This document shows, one piece after another, positions 17,998-25,619 of a stretch of 32,002 bases of DNA. The DNA is from Rhodopirellula sp. (GTDB lineage: Bacteria; Planctomycetota; Planctomycetia; Pirellulales; Pirellulaceae): assembly GCA_002690925.1 (NCBI GenBank), contig NZGD01000219.1, positions 1-32,002 on the forward strand, read 5' to 3'. Numbering within the stretch: the first letter of the stretch is position 1; every line of letters starts with the position of its first letter. The notes beneath the pieces were generated by a model. It saw only the letters and a list, made by a program, of their open reading frames with translations. It did not search any database and was not told where the DNA came from. The translations under genes and the position numbers were made by a program.

Positions 17998-18972
17998 CTA
18001 TCGGGGGCGAGGGGCTTTTGTGGAGCCCATGGCAGAGGAAAGTACTTCATAGCTTCGACGCATCGCGACTGTTGGGTCATAGTCAGAGCGTTTCCAAACA
18101 TGGGAGCTGACTTCAACACAAAGGGTGCCGAAGAAATTTCCCTCTCGTAAAATGTTACAAAGAAGTTGGTAATCGATAGTGCCTGCTGCACCGGGTAGCA
18201 AAAATTGCACCCTGCCCTCTTTTTCAACTGCATCTTTGACCGCGACACCAGCCGTGAAAGGCAGGGATTGTTGGAGGCTCTGCTTGAGGGGAATGTCTCG
18301 AAAGATGAAGTGGCTATAGTCGTACCACATTCGCAAAAATTTGGGTTGGTCAAGTTGTGCAAGCAGCCAAGCCGCCTCTGATGGACGCGACATTGCGTGC
18401 CCGCGATGCGGCTTGATGGCAACGACAACACCATGCTCCTCCGCGATGGAGACCCAGTCCGAGAGGCGGTCTAAGCATTGCTGTTTGGAATCAACCCAGT
18501 GTTTTCCACCGAGGACCGTCTGAATTACGGGAGGGGAGTCTGGAGAAATTTCGCAGGCTAAGTCGCAATCGTGTTTCAAACGACGATTATCACTCGCATG
18601 TCGCTCACGGGAACTCAGAGGTTGAAGATGGGTCATCAACGAACCCACTATCATGCCCCGATCTTTCAGGCGATTTTTCGCTTCTTTTCGCTGGATGTCT
18701 GATATTTTTTCGGTTGCGGTTTGTGACGTTGATGCGACGTTAATTTCAATGCCATCGTAGCCGTGATTGGCAATGGCTTCGATCGCTTGGTTCAACGAGT
18801 AGGTTGGTAAGCCGTACGTACTGAAGGTCAACGGAATCGACTTCGCTTTCGTGGTCATCGCGGAAGCTGAGTTCGTAGTTGGATGCAGTGTCGCATCTCG
18901 CGAAGTGCAGGTACCAGCCAGCAAGCCAATACTGGTGAGCATTTTCCTTCGTGACAATTCGGAGTAATGCAT
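17998..18972 (-). CDS. Exported sugar phosphate isomerase/epimerase-like TIM-barrel protein
   Basis: A 324-residue protein of the xylose-isomerase-like/AP-endonuclease-2 TIM-barrel superfamily. The barrel begins at IPLTFSTYGLPTYSLNQAIEAI (about 46-67) with the next strand GYDGIEINV (about 72-80). Likely metal-site regions are E75/E-type positions in that strand, VVVAIKPHRGH, MWYDYSHFIFRD (D-x-S-H), and LCVEVSSHVW near the end. The N-terminus carries a twin-arginine-like motif (S7-R8-R9-K-M-L) followed by a moderately hydrophobic stretch, so export is likely, as for many planctomycete members annotated as isomerase/epimerase. Sugar or cyclitol derivatives are the usual substrates of the superfamily; the true reaction is unknown. 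The gene is isolated and convergent with its plus-strand neighbour. Confidence 0.85.
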   Translation of the reverse strand: MHYSELSRRKMLTSIGLLAGTCTSRDATLHPTTNSASAMTTKAKSIPLTFSTYGLPTYSLNQAIEAIANHGYDGIEINVASTSQTATEKISDIQRKEAKNRLKDRGMIVGSLMTHLQPLSSRERHASDNRRLKHDCDLACEISPDSPPVIQTVLGGKHWVDSKQQCLDRLSDWVSIAEEHGVVVAIKPHRGHAMSRPSEAAWLLAQLDQPKFLRMWYDYSHFIFRDIPLKQSLQQSLPFTAGVAVKDAVEKEGRVQFLLPGAAGTIDYQLLCNILREGNFFGTLCVEVSSHVWKRSDYDPTVAMRRSYEVLSSAMGSTKAPRPR

Positions 18973-19356
18973 TTTGTGCCAGACGAAATAAAGCGGGTGA
19001 TGGTTTGGGGTAAATCCGAAGACTAACTGTTCCTAGCTTATCGCAAGCGACACCTTCTATGTGTTTGAGGACAGTTTTGTAGGATCAGCCGAAGACATGG
19101 CCTGTGTTCGAAATACTCGTTTTTGCACGCTACGTTTGTTGGTGCATGGTCTCGCTATCAGACACCGAACCGCTGAAGTGATATTTGTTAAGTCGGACGT
19201 GGATGTCAGCATTATCAAATTACTTCTGCACTCAAGAAATTTGTTGCTGGGGTCGATTCGAGTAAAGGTCATCAGTGTTTTTCTGTTGCTAAAGCAGCGA
19301 CTTCTCGGTTCTCCGAAGAATTGTAGGTTTTTTGCTTTAACCGCGAGAACACGGGC
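18973..19356. other. Divergent intergenic region
   Basis: About 385 nt between the sugar isomerase-like gene (minus) and the 124-residue protein gene (plus); it should hold both promoters. A 103-codon plus-strand frame at 19061-19372 begins at a non-ATG-like context, overlaps the next gene and has no domain or signal I recognise. A minus-strand frame at 19057-19272 overlaps it. Neither is called. Confidence 0.45.
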
Positions 19357-19731
19357 ATGGACACGAATCTAGATCGGTACAGTGAACTTCAAAACCATGA
19401 TTCTGCTAATGGTTTGCATCGTTATGAGTTGCAGGACCGTTATCTGGAGTTGATGCGTCATTCTCTTCCAGCCATGGCTCGTCGGAACGGCTGGAGGCTG
19501 AAAGAGGATCATTGCTTCATGCGTGTGATTCTTGATCAATTATTTCAGGATTGTTGGTATAACCATCTTGATAGACGACTTACAGCGTATAAACAACTCA
19601 ATAACGATCAGCTTCGTCGAGCTATCATTCTCGGTACCGCGATTGAAAACGGCGATGCTGTAGCATTGGAAAAGTGGAACCGTGAAAGTTTGCATTGGCG
19701 TCAGGAAGCTTCCGCTCGTCCAAATAGTTAG
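19357..19731 (+). CDS. Small hypothetical protein, probably all-helical
   Basis: Not recognised. The 124-residue product has no signal or membrane segment, so it is probably cytoplasmic. Its composition suggests helices: HRYELQDRYLELMRHSLPAM, then a central segment with HCFMRVILDQLFQDCWYNHLDRRLTAYKQL, then QLRRAIILGTAIENGD. The central part looks like a conserved core because it combines cysteines, tryptophan, histidine and arginine in a regular helical pattern. A PNPOx-like gene follows 68 nt downstream on the same strand, so the two may be co-transcribed and functionally linked. Start ATG at 19357 is the first in frame. I assign no function. Confidence 0.65.
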   Translation: MDTNLDRYSELQNHDSANGLHRYELQDRYLELMRHSLPAMARRNGWRLKEDHCFMRVILDQLFQDCWYNHLDRRLTAYKQLNNDQLRRAIILGTAIENGDAVALEKWNRESLHWRQEASARPNS

Positions 19732-19799
19732 AATTGAAATCTGGGTTTTGTAGAGAGCGACTCTCGTTATTGGCTAGCCTTTGGCAAAGTCAGGTCGGC

Positions 19800-20477
19800 A
19801 TGGCCGTTCGCTATGAATCATTTTGGAGTAATGAAGGAATGAGGTTACAAGCAGCATTTGATCTCTTGCTTTCATCTGAAAACCCACTTGATGGGGTGGA
19901 CGCGCTGATTTGGCAGAGTCTTGAGACGGGTGCGAGGGGTAATAAACATCCATGGAGCATTGGGTGTTTGATGACGATTCAAAAGACGGGTGAAAAAGAA
20001 TACTGTCCAAGCGGTCGAACGGTCGTGCTGCGCCGATGCGATGTTGTTGCACGTACCATCGATTTCCACACGGATGTGCGGTCAGCCAAGGTGAAAGAAA
20101 TAGAATGGAGCGAGGGAGCTGTTTGTTGGTTGTTCTATGAACCATCGACCAAAATTCAATTGCGTTTGCATGGAGTCGCAAGTGTTATGAATGACGAGGA
20201 CGCCGATGCCGCATGGGAAGCCGTCAGTTTGCAGAGTCGTTCCGCATATCTGTCGGTGGACCCACCCGGCCAGCAGCGTTCGAGCCAACAGCCCCCAAGT
20301 ACTGCAGATCGTTTGGTAAGCCAACTGGAGTCCGAGAGAGGACGCGAGAACTTTCGTTTGGTTCGAACCCGGGTTCAGTCAGCGGACTGGCTCTACCTGC
20401 GTCAGGGCGGCCATGTTCGCGCATCCCTTGCTTATAGTGAAGAAAGAAGCACTGAGGTTTCTTGGCTGGTTCCCTGA
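19800..20477 (+). CDS. Pyridoxamine 5'-phosphate oxidase-like FMN-binding protein
   Basis: About 225 residues with the split-barrel flavin-binding fold of the PNPOx superfamily, in the style of the Alr4036-type members. Counting from the ATG at 19800, the FMN-binding strand segments are PWSIGCLMTIQ (about 52-62), GRTVVLRRCDVVARTIDFHTDVRSAKVKEI (about 71-100; the RTVVLR and FHTDVRSAK patterns are the family hallmarks) and GAVCWLFYEPSTKIQLRLHGVASV. A variable proline/serine-rich linker follows, and the end DWLYLRQGGHVRASL...SWLVP resembles the family C-terminus. Such proteins bind FMN, but this subgroup's reaction is not settled. The open frame extends upstream to a TTG at 19734 without a good initiation signal. 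ATGs at 19800 and 19839 are both possible. It probably shares a transcript with the preceding 124-residue gene. Confidence 0.8.
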   Translation: MAVRYESFWSNEGMRLQAAFDLLLSSENPLDGVDALIWQSLETGARGNKHPWSIGCLMTIQKTGEKEYCPSGRTVVLRRCDVVARTIDFHTDVRSAKVKEIEWSEGAVCWLFYEPSTKIQLRLHGVASVMNDEDADAAWEAVSLQSRSAYLSVDPPGQQRSSQQPPSTADRLVSQLESERGRENFRLVRTRVQSADWLYLRQGGHVRASLAYSEERSTEVSWLVP

Positions 20478-20800
20478 TAGGAGGTGGTAGGTCTTAGGGT
20501 TGATTGAATGCTCGTCTTGAGTTTGCTTTTCTGGAGGCTCAGGCGTGGGATTTGCGTACCGACTGGGGTTGCGGGAAATGATCTTCCCACTGTTCAACCT
20601 GAGGCTGTGATTAACCCGCCTCCGATTCTGTGTCGGTTGGTTCCCTGTGATGGACTTTGTGAAATACAGCTGATTTGTGTGTTGCTTTTGGTGTGAGGTT
20701 GGACGCGTTTCTACACTTCACTGCTTGATGGTCGATTTGGGTTGTGCGCAGTGAAGTTCCATGTCCTTGCAGAGCGAGCGTGTTAGTGTCGAAACAATCA
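20478..20800. other. Intergenic region before the DCC-family gene
   Basis: About 320 nt without a credible gene. Short frames on both strands here run into neighbouring genes and show no signal or domain. I see no strong hairpin with a T tract. Confidence 0.4.
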
Positions 20801-21211
20801 ATGGAATGGCGAGTTGAAGTCTTCTTTGACGGGGCATGTCCGCTGTGTATGCGGGAAATCCGTATGTTGCGGTGGATGGATAGGCAACAACGCATTCGTT
20901 TCACAGACATCAGTGCTGATGATTTTTCACCGGACCAGTTCAAGAGGAGCATGCAGGATTTCATGGATGAAATTCATGGACGCTTGCCTGACGGACGGTG
21001 GATCACCGGTGTCGAGGTGTTTCGTCGTCTTTACGCTGCTGTAGGTTTGGGACCACTGGTTGCGCTGACAAGAGTGCCGGGGATTTCTCACGGACTCGAC
21101 GCAGGGTACCGAGTGTTCGCGAAAAATCGTTTGCGATTCACGGGGCGTTGTGATGCCTCTGCCTGCAATATCGGCACGAGCAGCACCGAATCATCTAATG
21201 CTGCGCAGTGA
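20801..21211 (+). CDS. DCC-family (DUF393) thiol-disulfide oxidoreductase-like protein
   Basis: A 136-residue protein of the DUF393/DCC family. The family signature is at the N-terminus: [16 protein letters not shown], with D10 and the C13-x-x-C16 pair, followed by a predicted thioredoxin-like strand ([11 protein letters not shown]) and a helix containing [16 protein letters not shown]. Two further cysteines occur near the end (C117 and C122). The CxxC pair suggests a redox role, but no reaction is established for the family. An upstream GTG at 20744 would add 19 residues, including two cysteines, that are not typical for the family; the ATG at 20801 fits it better. The gene appears to be transcribed alone. 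Confidence 0.85.
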   Translation: MEWRVEVFFDGACPLCMREIRMLRWMDRQQRIRFTDISADDFSPDQFKRSMQDFMDEIHGRLPDGRWITGVEVFRRLYAAVGLGPLVALTRVPGISHGLDAGYRVFAKNRLRFTGRCDASACNIGTSSTESSNAAQ

Positions 21212-21550
21212 CTTGCACTTTTGGATGAACGCTAACCCTAAGGATCAGCAGAACTTCTGCTGCCGTTTGAAATGCATGCTCCGATTTATCTTCATTTGCC
21301 GCATCGAAGGATGGCGGATTACTGTCGACGGGATCGAAGGGTGGGTCGAAACGTTCGTCGAAGAGTAGAGTGCCAGATTTCCATTCCTTCTGCCTGTCTC
21401 GCAGGCAATGAAGAGGTAAAGAAGTCACCCGTTTGTCATTATCGCTGTGAGACGTTGCGCATCAGCATGGTCCCATTTCGTCAGCAATTTCGCTGACCAT
21501 CAGCGTGGGTGATAACCAGCGCCCTCCGCTAACCTTTTCTCCCTAGGGTA
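21212..21550. other. Intergenic region between convergent genes
   Basis: About 340 nt between the DCC-family gene (plus) and the ThuA-type gene (minus). It contains two short inverted repeats: CAGCAGAACTTCTGCTG at 21246-21262, and GTCAGC-N6-GCTGAC at 21480-21497. Neither has a clear T tract, so they are at best weak terminators. Overlapping frames on both strands are not credible genes. Confidence 0.45.
21246..21262 (+). terminator. Weak candidate terminator hairpin
   Basis: A near-perfect palindrome with arms CAGCAGAA and TTCTGCTG lies 34 nt after the stop codon of the DCC-family gene. The realistic loop is about 5 nt. Only CCGTTT follows, so termination is uncertain. Confidence 0.3.
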
Positions 21551-22420
21551 TTAGTTGTTCAGGTTTCCAGTTGCCCAGAGGATGCCGCGTGAGACAAAGT
21601 CCAGGTACCGCTCGTCGGCGACAGTTTCATTTTGGTGTCCAAGAGAGGTGCTGAAAATACGAGTTTTCTTCGGCCCGTATTCATTCGTCCAAGCTACCAC
21701 CGCACTTGCCTTGCGTGGCTTGGCTTCAGGGTTCTTTTTGAGTTCTTTTTTGTTCGGTTGTGTTATCTGGTCACCTTTGACGAGTACTGACGCGCCACTG
21801 TAGATGCGTACGTTGTTGTACAACTCTTCGTTTATGGTCTTCCAGTTCTTCAGGCCTTTGGTGATCGGGTGTTCCTTGTCATCAAAGATCACATCAATGG
21901 GTGTCTTGGGGCCATGGCCTGTCGATTGAACCCCCAGCATCTCATACCAAGCCGCATTATCTGCATCGACAGCGACAGGAGCACGGAAGTTGCCGAAGCG
22001 ATAACTGTGCATGGCACAGTGTAGATTGACGGCAGGTGTTCCATTGCGATGGGCGTTGAGTATACGGTCAATGTATGGCTTGTCAGTTACGTTCGCAGAA
22101 CACTCGTCATGAATCACTACGTCATAGCCTTTGGCCCAATTGTCAGATTCATAAATTGCGAATGTTGCTTTGGTGCTGGTGTCCGAGCTCAGTACAACGG
22201 TGACTTCACAGTTAATGCGTTTTTCGAGTCCCTCTTTCAGCAGTTTTGTCTGCTCGGGGTAGTCGTGACAGCATCCACCAGCGACCAGCAGGATTTTCAA
22301 TTTCTTGTTGCTGTCTTCCTCAGCGGTAGCACAAGGCACAAAGCTGACTGCGATAATTCCAAGCAGACAGCAGGCAACGGATCGCAAAGTGTTGGAAATT
22401 GGGGATTGCAGGGAGGGCAT
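21551..22420 (-). CDS. Secreted ThuA domain protein
   Basis: A 289-residue protein with a Sec signal peptide (hydrophobic core about 14-27, likely cut after ATA near residue 33) and a ThuA fold, the glutamine-amidotransferase-like domain linked to trehalose/disaccharide use in other bacteria. The domain starts with KLKILLVAGGCCHDYPEQTKLLKEGL at about 40-65. It continues with YDVVIHDECSANV, then GTPAVNLHCAMHSYR, and ends with the family's late motif HPITKGLKNWKTINEELYNN (about 190-210) and the GPKKTRIFSTSLGHQNETV segment. Planctomycetes encode many exported ThuA proteins, often near DUF1080 and sugar isomerase-like genes, as in this window. The precise activity is not established. The gene is monocistronic as far as can be seen, divergent from the FG-GAP gene. 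Confidence 0.9.
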   Translation of the reverse strand: MPSLQSPISNTLRSVACCLLGIIAVSFVPCATAEEDSNKKLKILLVAGGCCHDYPEQTKLLKEGLEKRINCEVTVVLSSDTSTKATFAIYESDNWAKGYDVVIHDECSANVTDKPYIDRILNAHRNGTPAVNLHCAMHSYRFGNFRAPVAVDADNAAWYEMLGVQSTGHGPKTPIDVIFDDKEHPITKGLKNWKTINEELYNNVRIYSGASVLVKGDQITQPNKKELKKNPEAKPRKASAVVAWTNEYGPKKTRIFSTSLGHQNETVADERYLDFVSRGILWATGNLNN

Positions 22421-22742
22421 TAGGCATCTCTGTGGGAACGCAGGTTTAAGGGTAGGATTGGAACCTCCTAGCTTAAACCAGTGTGGTTTTGTTGTCGTGC
22501 TACGTTGGCTCGTTCTTGAAATTATTATCGGACTTGGTCCGACGTGCTGATTTTGATGCAGGAATGCTGCCCGCCGCCAGTGCTATTGCCATGGTCTCCT
22601 GCTAGCGGGCTGTGGCCGTCGACTCGCATCTTGGGCAATTCGTTCATTTGTTTCTTCAGTATCAGGTTGAGATCATTTTTATCCGCTACATTCTGAGCTT
22701 CGAAAGATAGTAATTGTTCGAGTTTTGACGGATTCAAATCAC
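22421..22742. other. Divergent promoter region
   Basis: About 320 nt between the ThuA-type gene (minus) and the FG-GAP gene (plus); both promoters must lie here. A minus-strand frame at 22525-22773 overlaps the start of the FG-GAP gene and has no recognisable features. No strong repeats were seen. Confidence 0.4.
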
Positions 22743-23894
22743 ATGAAATTGGTGAGCCCGACTTTGGTGCCATTCACTCTGTTGACATTGTGTGTCATCA
22801 GCACTTCTGTTGCAGTTGCAAAACCACGCAGTTTTGTTGGCAGTAGCAGAGCAACGCTTGGGACGCTGTCCAATTTGACAGCTTCGGCCCGCCTCGGGGA
22901 TTTTGATGGCGATGGCGATCTAGATGTTGCTGTCGCGAATGGTCGACATTGGCCTCAGCAGAACTTTTTGTTTCTCAATCAGGTTCGGGGGCGATTTAAT
23001 GTGCAGCGGCGACTAGGTAAAGACTTGCGAACGACCTACGCCACAGAAGTTGCAGATTTGGATGGGGACGGTGACTTGGATATCGCGGTCGGCAATGATA
23101 TGGCACCCAGTCAGGTAATGTTGAACGATGGCCATGGTCGGTTTGTTCCTGGAGCCATTTTGGGTGAACTCAGCAGTGTTCGCAGCTTGACGCTCGCGGA
23201 TTTGGACGGGGATGGTGATGTCGATATTCTCGCGACCAGTCGTGGAAGACCGAATCGTATTTTTCTGAATGACGGCAACGCCAGGTTTGGTATTGAAAAG
23301 ACGTTTGGCGGCCCTGGTGATTCAACCATCAGCGTGGCTGTCGCTGATCTGAATAATGATGGGCACAATGATCTGGTGCTGGCGAATAGGGATGGGCAAC
23401 AGAGTTATGTGTTACTGAACGACGGACAATTAGGGTTTCAAACAAAGGTTTACTTTGGGGGTAAACGTGATGAAACGCGCGCTGTCGCGGTCGGCGACAT
23501 CAATGGAGATGGAATGATGGATGTGGTCGCTGGTAACATTGGACAACCCAATGCACTGTATCTTGGAGACAGTTCCGGCCGATTTGAAACACGCGTGCCG
23601 TTTGGTCGTGCAGATAGCCAGACTTACGCAATTAAGCTTGCTGACATGGATAATGATCAATCACTCGATGTTGTGATTGGAAACGTGGGACAGAGCAATG
23701 CTGTGTTTTTTACTAACGCCACCTTTTTTAGTGCGCAGACTGGGGACGCATTTTCAGAGACGCTTTTTGGAGATGCCACTGCTGCAACGTATGGCCTGGA
23801 TGTGGGGGATCTGGACGGAGATGGATTTGACGATATTGTGACAGCGAACTCGGGTTCGCTGAATCGTTTTTTTTTCAACCGTGCCAAACGATAA
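22743..23894 (+). CDS. Secreted FG-GAP/VCBS-type seven-repeat beta-propeller protein
   Basis: A 383-residue exported protein: Sec signal at 1-26 (TLVPFTLLTLCVISTSVAVA) followed by one complete FG-GAP-like propeller. Seven copies of a calcium-loop repeat are visible, each about 45-50 residues apart. They are built around GDFDGDGDLDVAVANG, ADLDGDGDLDIAVGN, ADLDGDGDVDILATS, ADLNNDGHNDLVLAN, GDINGDGMMDVVAGN, ADMDNDQSLDVVIGN and GDLDGDGFDDIVTAN. The sixth has lost part of the acidic loop. Each is followed by a strand with N-x-x-F/L-N-D/N-G-x-F. No enzymatic domain is attached. Such propellers typically bind calcium and mediate protein or glycan contacts. I start at the ATG at 22743; the frame opens at a TTG 18 nt earlier. 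The PQQ-type propeller gene follows after 13 nt. Confidence 0.85.
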   Translation: MKLVSPTLVPFTLLTLCVISTSVAVAKPRSFVGSSRATLGTLSNLTASARLGDFDGDGDLDVAVANGRHWPQQNFLFLNQVRGRFNVQRRLGKDLRTTYATEVADLDGDGDLDIAVGNDMAPSQVMLNDGHGRFVPGAILGELSSVRSLTLADLDGDGDVDILATSRGRPNRIFLNDGNARFGIEKTFGGPGDSTISVAVADLNNDGHNDLVLANRDGQQSYVLLNDGQLGFQTKVYFGGKRDETRAVAVGDINGDGMMDVVAGNIGQPNALYLGDSSGRFETRVPFGRADSQTYAIKLADMDNDQSLDVVIGNVGQSNAVFFTNATFFSAQTGDAFSETLFGDATAATYGLDVGDLDGDGFDDIVTANSGSLNRFFFNRAKR

Positions 23895-23907
23895 TCAAGT
23901 GGTTTCA

Positions 23908-25326
23908 ATGAAATTCATTCGTATCAAATCGCTCTTGCTAGGACTCTCCCTCGTCATTTGTTGCAGTGGTTTTGCGGCGGAACCAGTGGCTGAGGGAAAT
24001 GATTCAGGCAGTCGTGAATCAGACTGGCCGTCATTTAGAGGATTCGGTGCCAAGGGCGTTGCCGATGGTTATGCACTACCCGATTCGTGGAATGCTGATG
24101 CCGAGGAAGGAGAGGTGACGGGAGTCCTGTGGCGTGTCGAGGTTCCGGGGTTGGGGCATTCAAGTCCAGTGGTTAGCGGAAATCAAGTTTTGATTGCGAC
24201 AGCCATTGCTGAAGAAGGTGAGGCGCCGTTGCAAGTGGGGCGCGGTGGTCGTCCTGATGCAGCAGATGATAATGGGATGCAGAGTTGGGTTGTCTTGTCG
24301 TACGACAAGACAACAGGGAAAGAACTATGGCGATCAACCGCACACCGTGGCGTTCCAAGAGCGACGCGACACGCTAAGGCGACCCATGCAAATACCAGCG
24401 TGGCTGTTCAGGGTGACCGTGTGGTTGCTTTTTTTGGCTCCGAGGGATTGCACTGTTTTGACTTGCAGGGCAATCGCATCTGGAATCGTGACTTGGGTGT
24501 CATCAATATTAGTAAGTACGGCATAGGCTGGGGGTATGCCAGTTCGCCAGCAATTCATGGGGATCGCATCGCAGTGATTTGTGATGACCCCAGCCAACCC
24601 TTTGTCGCAGTGCTTCGGCTCTCGGATGGAGAAGAAATTTGGCGGCAGAAACGAGATGACGATTGTGAACGAAGTTGGGGGACGCCAGCAATCTTTTCAC
24701 ACCCGTCACGCACACAGGTGGTGATCAATGGCTGGCCTTGGATCGTGGCGTACGATTTCGAGAATGGTAACGAACTGTGGCGGATTCATGGCGGGGGCGA
24801 TAATCCTGTACCAACGCCGTTTGAGGCGCACGGAAATATTTTTATTACGAATGCTCATGGTGCCCAGTCACCGATCTACGTGGTTGAGCCTGGTGCTAAT
24901 GGCGATATCACACCATCCGAGGTTGATGCTTTGAAGCAGAAGGAGGGTGGGAAACGCGGCATTGTCTGGAGTACGCTGAAGGGTGGCTCGTACATGTCCA
25001 CTCCCGTGGTCTATGGCGATTATCTGTATCTGGGAAGTTCCAGTGGGATTTTACGTTGTTTCAACGCCAAGACCGGCGAGAAAGTCTATGAAAAGCGTTT
25101 AGGCTCTGGCGCGTCGATGATTGCTTCGCTGGTTGCAGGTGATGGGAAAATCTATTGTGCTTGTGAAAATGGCATTGTGTATGTCGTTGGAGCTGGACCT
25201 GAGTTTGAAATCAAGTCGCGCAACGCAATGGGGCAACCATGCTTTGCAAGCCCGGCAATTTCTGAAGGCGTTGTCTATCTGCGAACCACCGGAAACCTAA
25301 TGGCTGTCCACTCGCCAGAGGAATGA
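23908..25326 (+). CDS. Secreted PQQ-like (YVTN/PQQ repeat) beta-propeller protein
   Basis: A 472-residue exported protein with a signal peptide (MKFIRIKSLLLGLSLVICCSGFAA, cut near residue 23) and a propeller built of PQQ-type repeats. It begins with the common opening DWPSFRG (about 39-45). The repeats carry the W-x-x-x-G tryptophan-docking pattern: SYDKTTGKELWRSTA, CFDLQGNRIWNRDLG, VLRLSDGEEIWRQKR, AYDFENGNELWRIHG and CFNAKTGEKVYEKRLG. Planctomycetes encode many of these; most are thought to lack the PQQ cofactor and act in binding or assembly (BamB-like), but this is not proved. The ATG at 23908 lies 13 nt after the FG-GAP stop, so the two propeller proteins should be made from one mRNA. 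An in-frame GTG at 23881 would overlap the upstream gene and is unlikely. Confidence 0.88.
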   Translation: MKFIRIKSLLLGLSLVICCSGFAAEPVAEGNDSGSRESDWPSFRGFGAKGVADGYALPDSWNADAEEGEVTGVLWRVEVPGLGHSSPVVSGNQVLIATAIAEEGEAPLQVGRGGRPDAADDNGMQSWVVLSYDKTTGKELWRSTAHRGVPRATRHAKATHANTSVAVQGDRVVAFFGSEGLHCFDLQGNRIWNRDLGVINISKYGIGWGYASSPAIHGDRIAVICDDPSQPFVAVLRLSDGEEIWRQKRDDDCERSWGTPAIFSHPSRTQVVINGWPWIVAYDFENGNELWRIHGGGDNPVPTPFEAHGNIFITNAHGAQSPIYVVEPGANGDITPSEVDALKQKEGGKRGIVWSTLKGGSYMSTPVVYGDYLYLGSSSGILRCFNAKTGEKVYEKRLGSGASMIASLVAGDGKIYCACENGIVYVVGAGPEFEIKSRNAMGQPCFASPAISEGVVYLRTTGNLMAVHSPEE

Positions 25327-25495
25327 TCGCGAGGTTGTACTCGCTCCTGAAGCAATGGTCTTGAAACCATGGTGGGCGCGTTGTTTTGGATCGTCGGTTT
25401 GCCCCAGACCTGCACCTACGCTCAACTAGCATCGCCCTGATGATTGCTGGCAGTCGAGGAATGGCGGATGGACGTCGTATTAGGACCAATTATGG

Positions 25496-25514
25496 ACGGC
25501 CTGAGAAAGGCCGT
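25496..25514. other. Short GC-rich hairpin between genes
   Basis: ACGGCCT and AGGCCGT form a perfect 7-bp stem with a 5-nt loop, 169 nt after the stop of the PQQ-type propeller gene. AAAAAG rather than a T tract follows on the plus strand, so it is not a classical terminator for the upstream operon. Confidence 0.35.
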
Positions 25515-25608
25515 AAAAAGTATGTAAACTAACGCTTGGCGACACCGCATCCATTTGAGGTTCGGTATGCTGCTGTCTGATATTCCGGTTTCTTTTTACA
25601 TCTCAGAT

Positions 25609-25613
25609 GAGGT
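25609..25613 (+). promoter_or_regulatory. Ribosome-binding site fixing the TTG start of the DUF1080 gene
   Basis: GAGGT lies 6 nt before the TTG at 25620. It is one of the best Shine-Dalgarno matches in the window, and the TTG is immediately followed by a complete signal peptide with no nearby ATG, so the rare start is credible. Confidence 0.65.
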
Positions 25614-25619
25614 CAGATC

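Noticed and set aside
19061..19372. Plus-strand frame of 103 codons before the small helical protein
   Set aside because: Overlaps the start of the next gene and a minus-strand frame; weak start and unconvincing composition. A real gene cannot be fully excluded without homology search.
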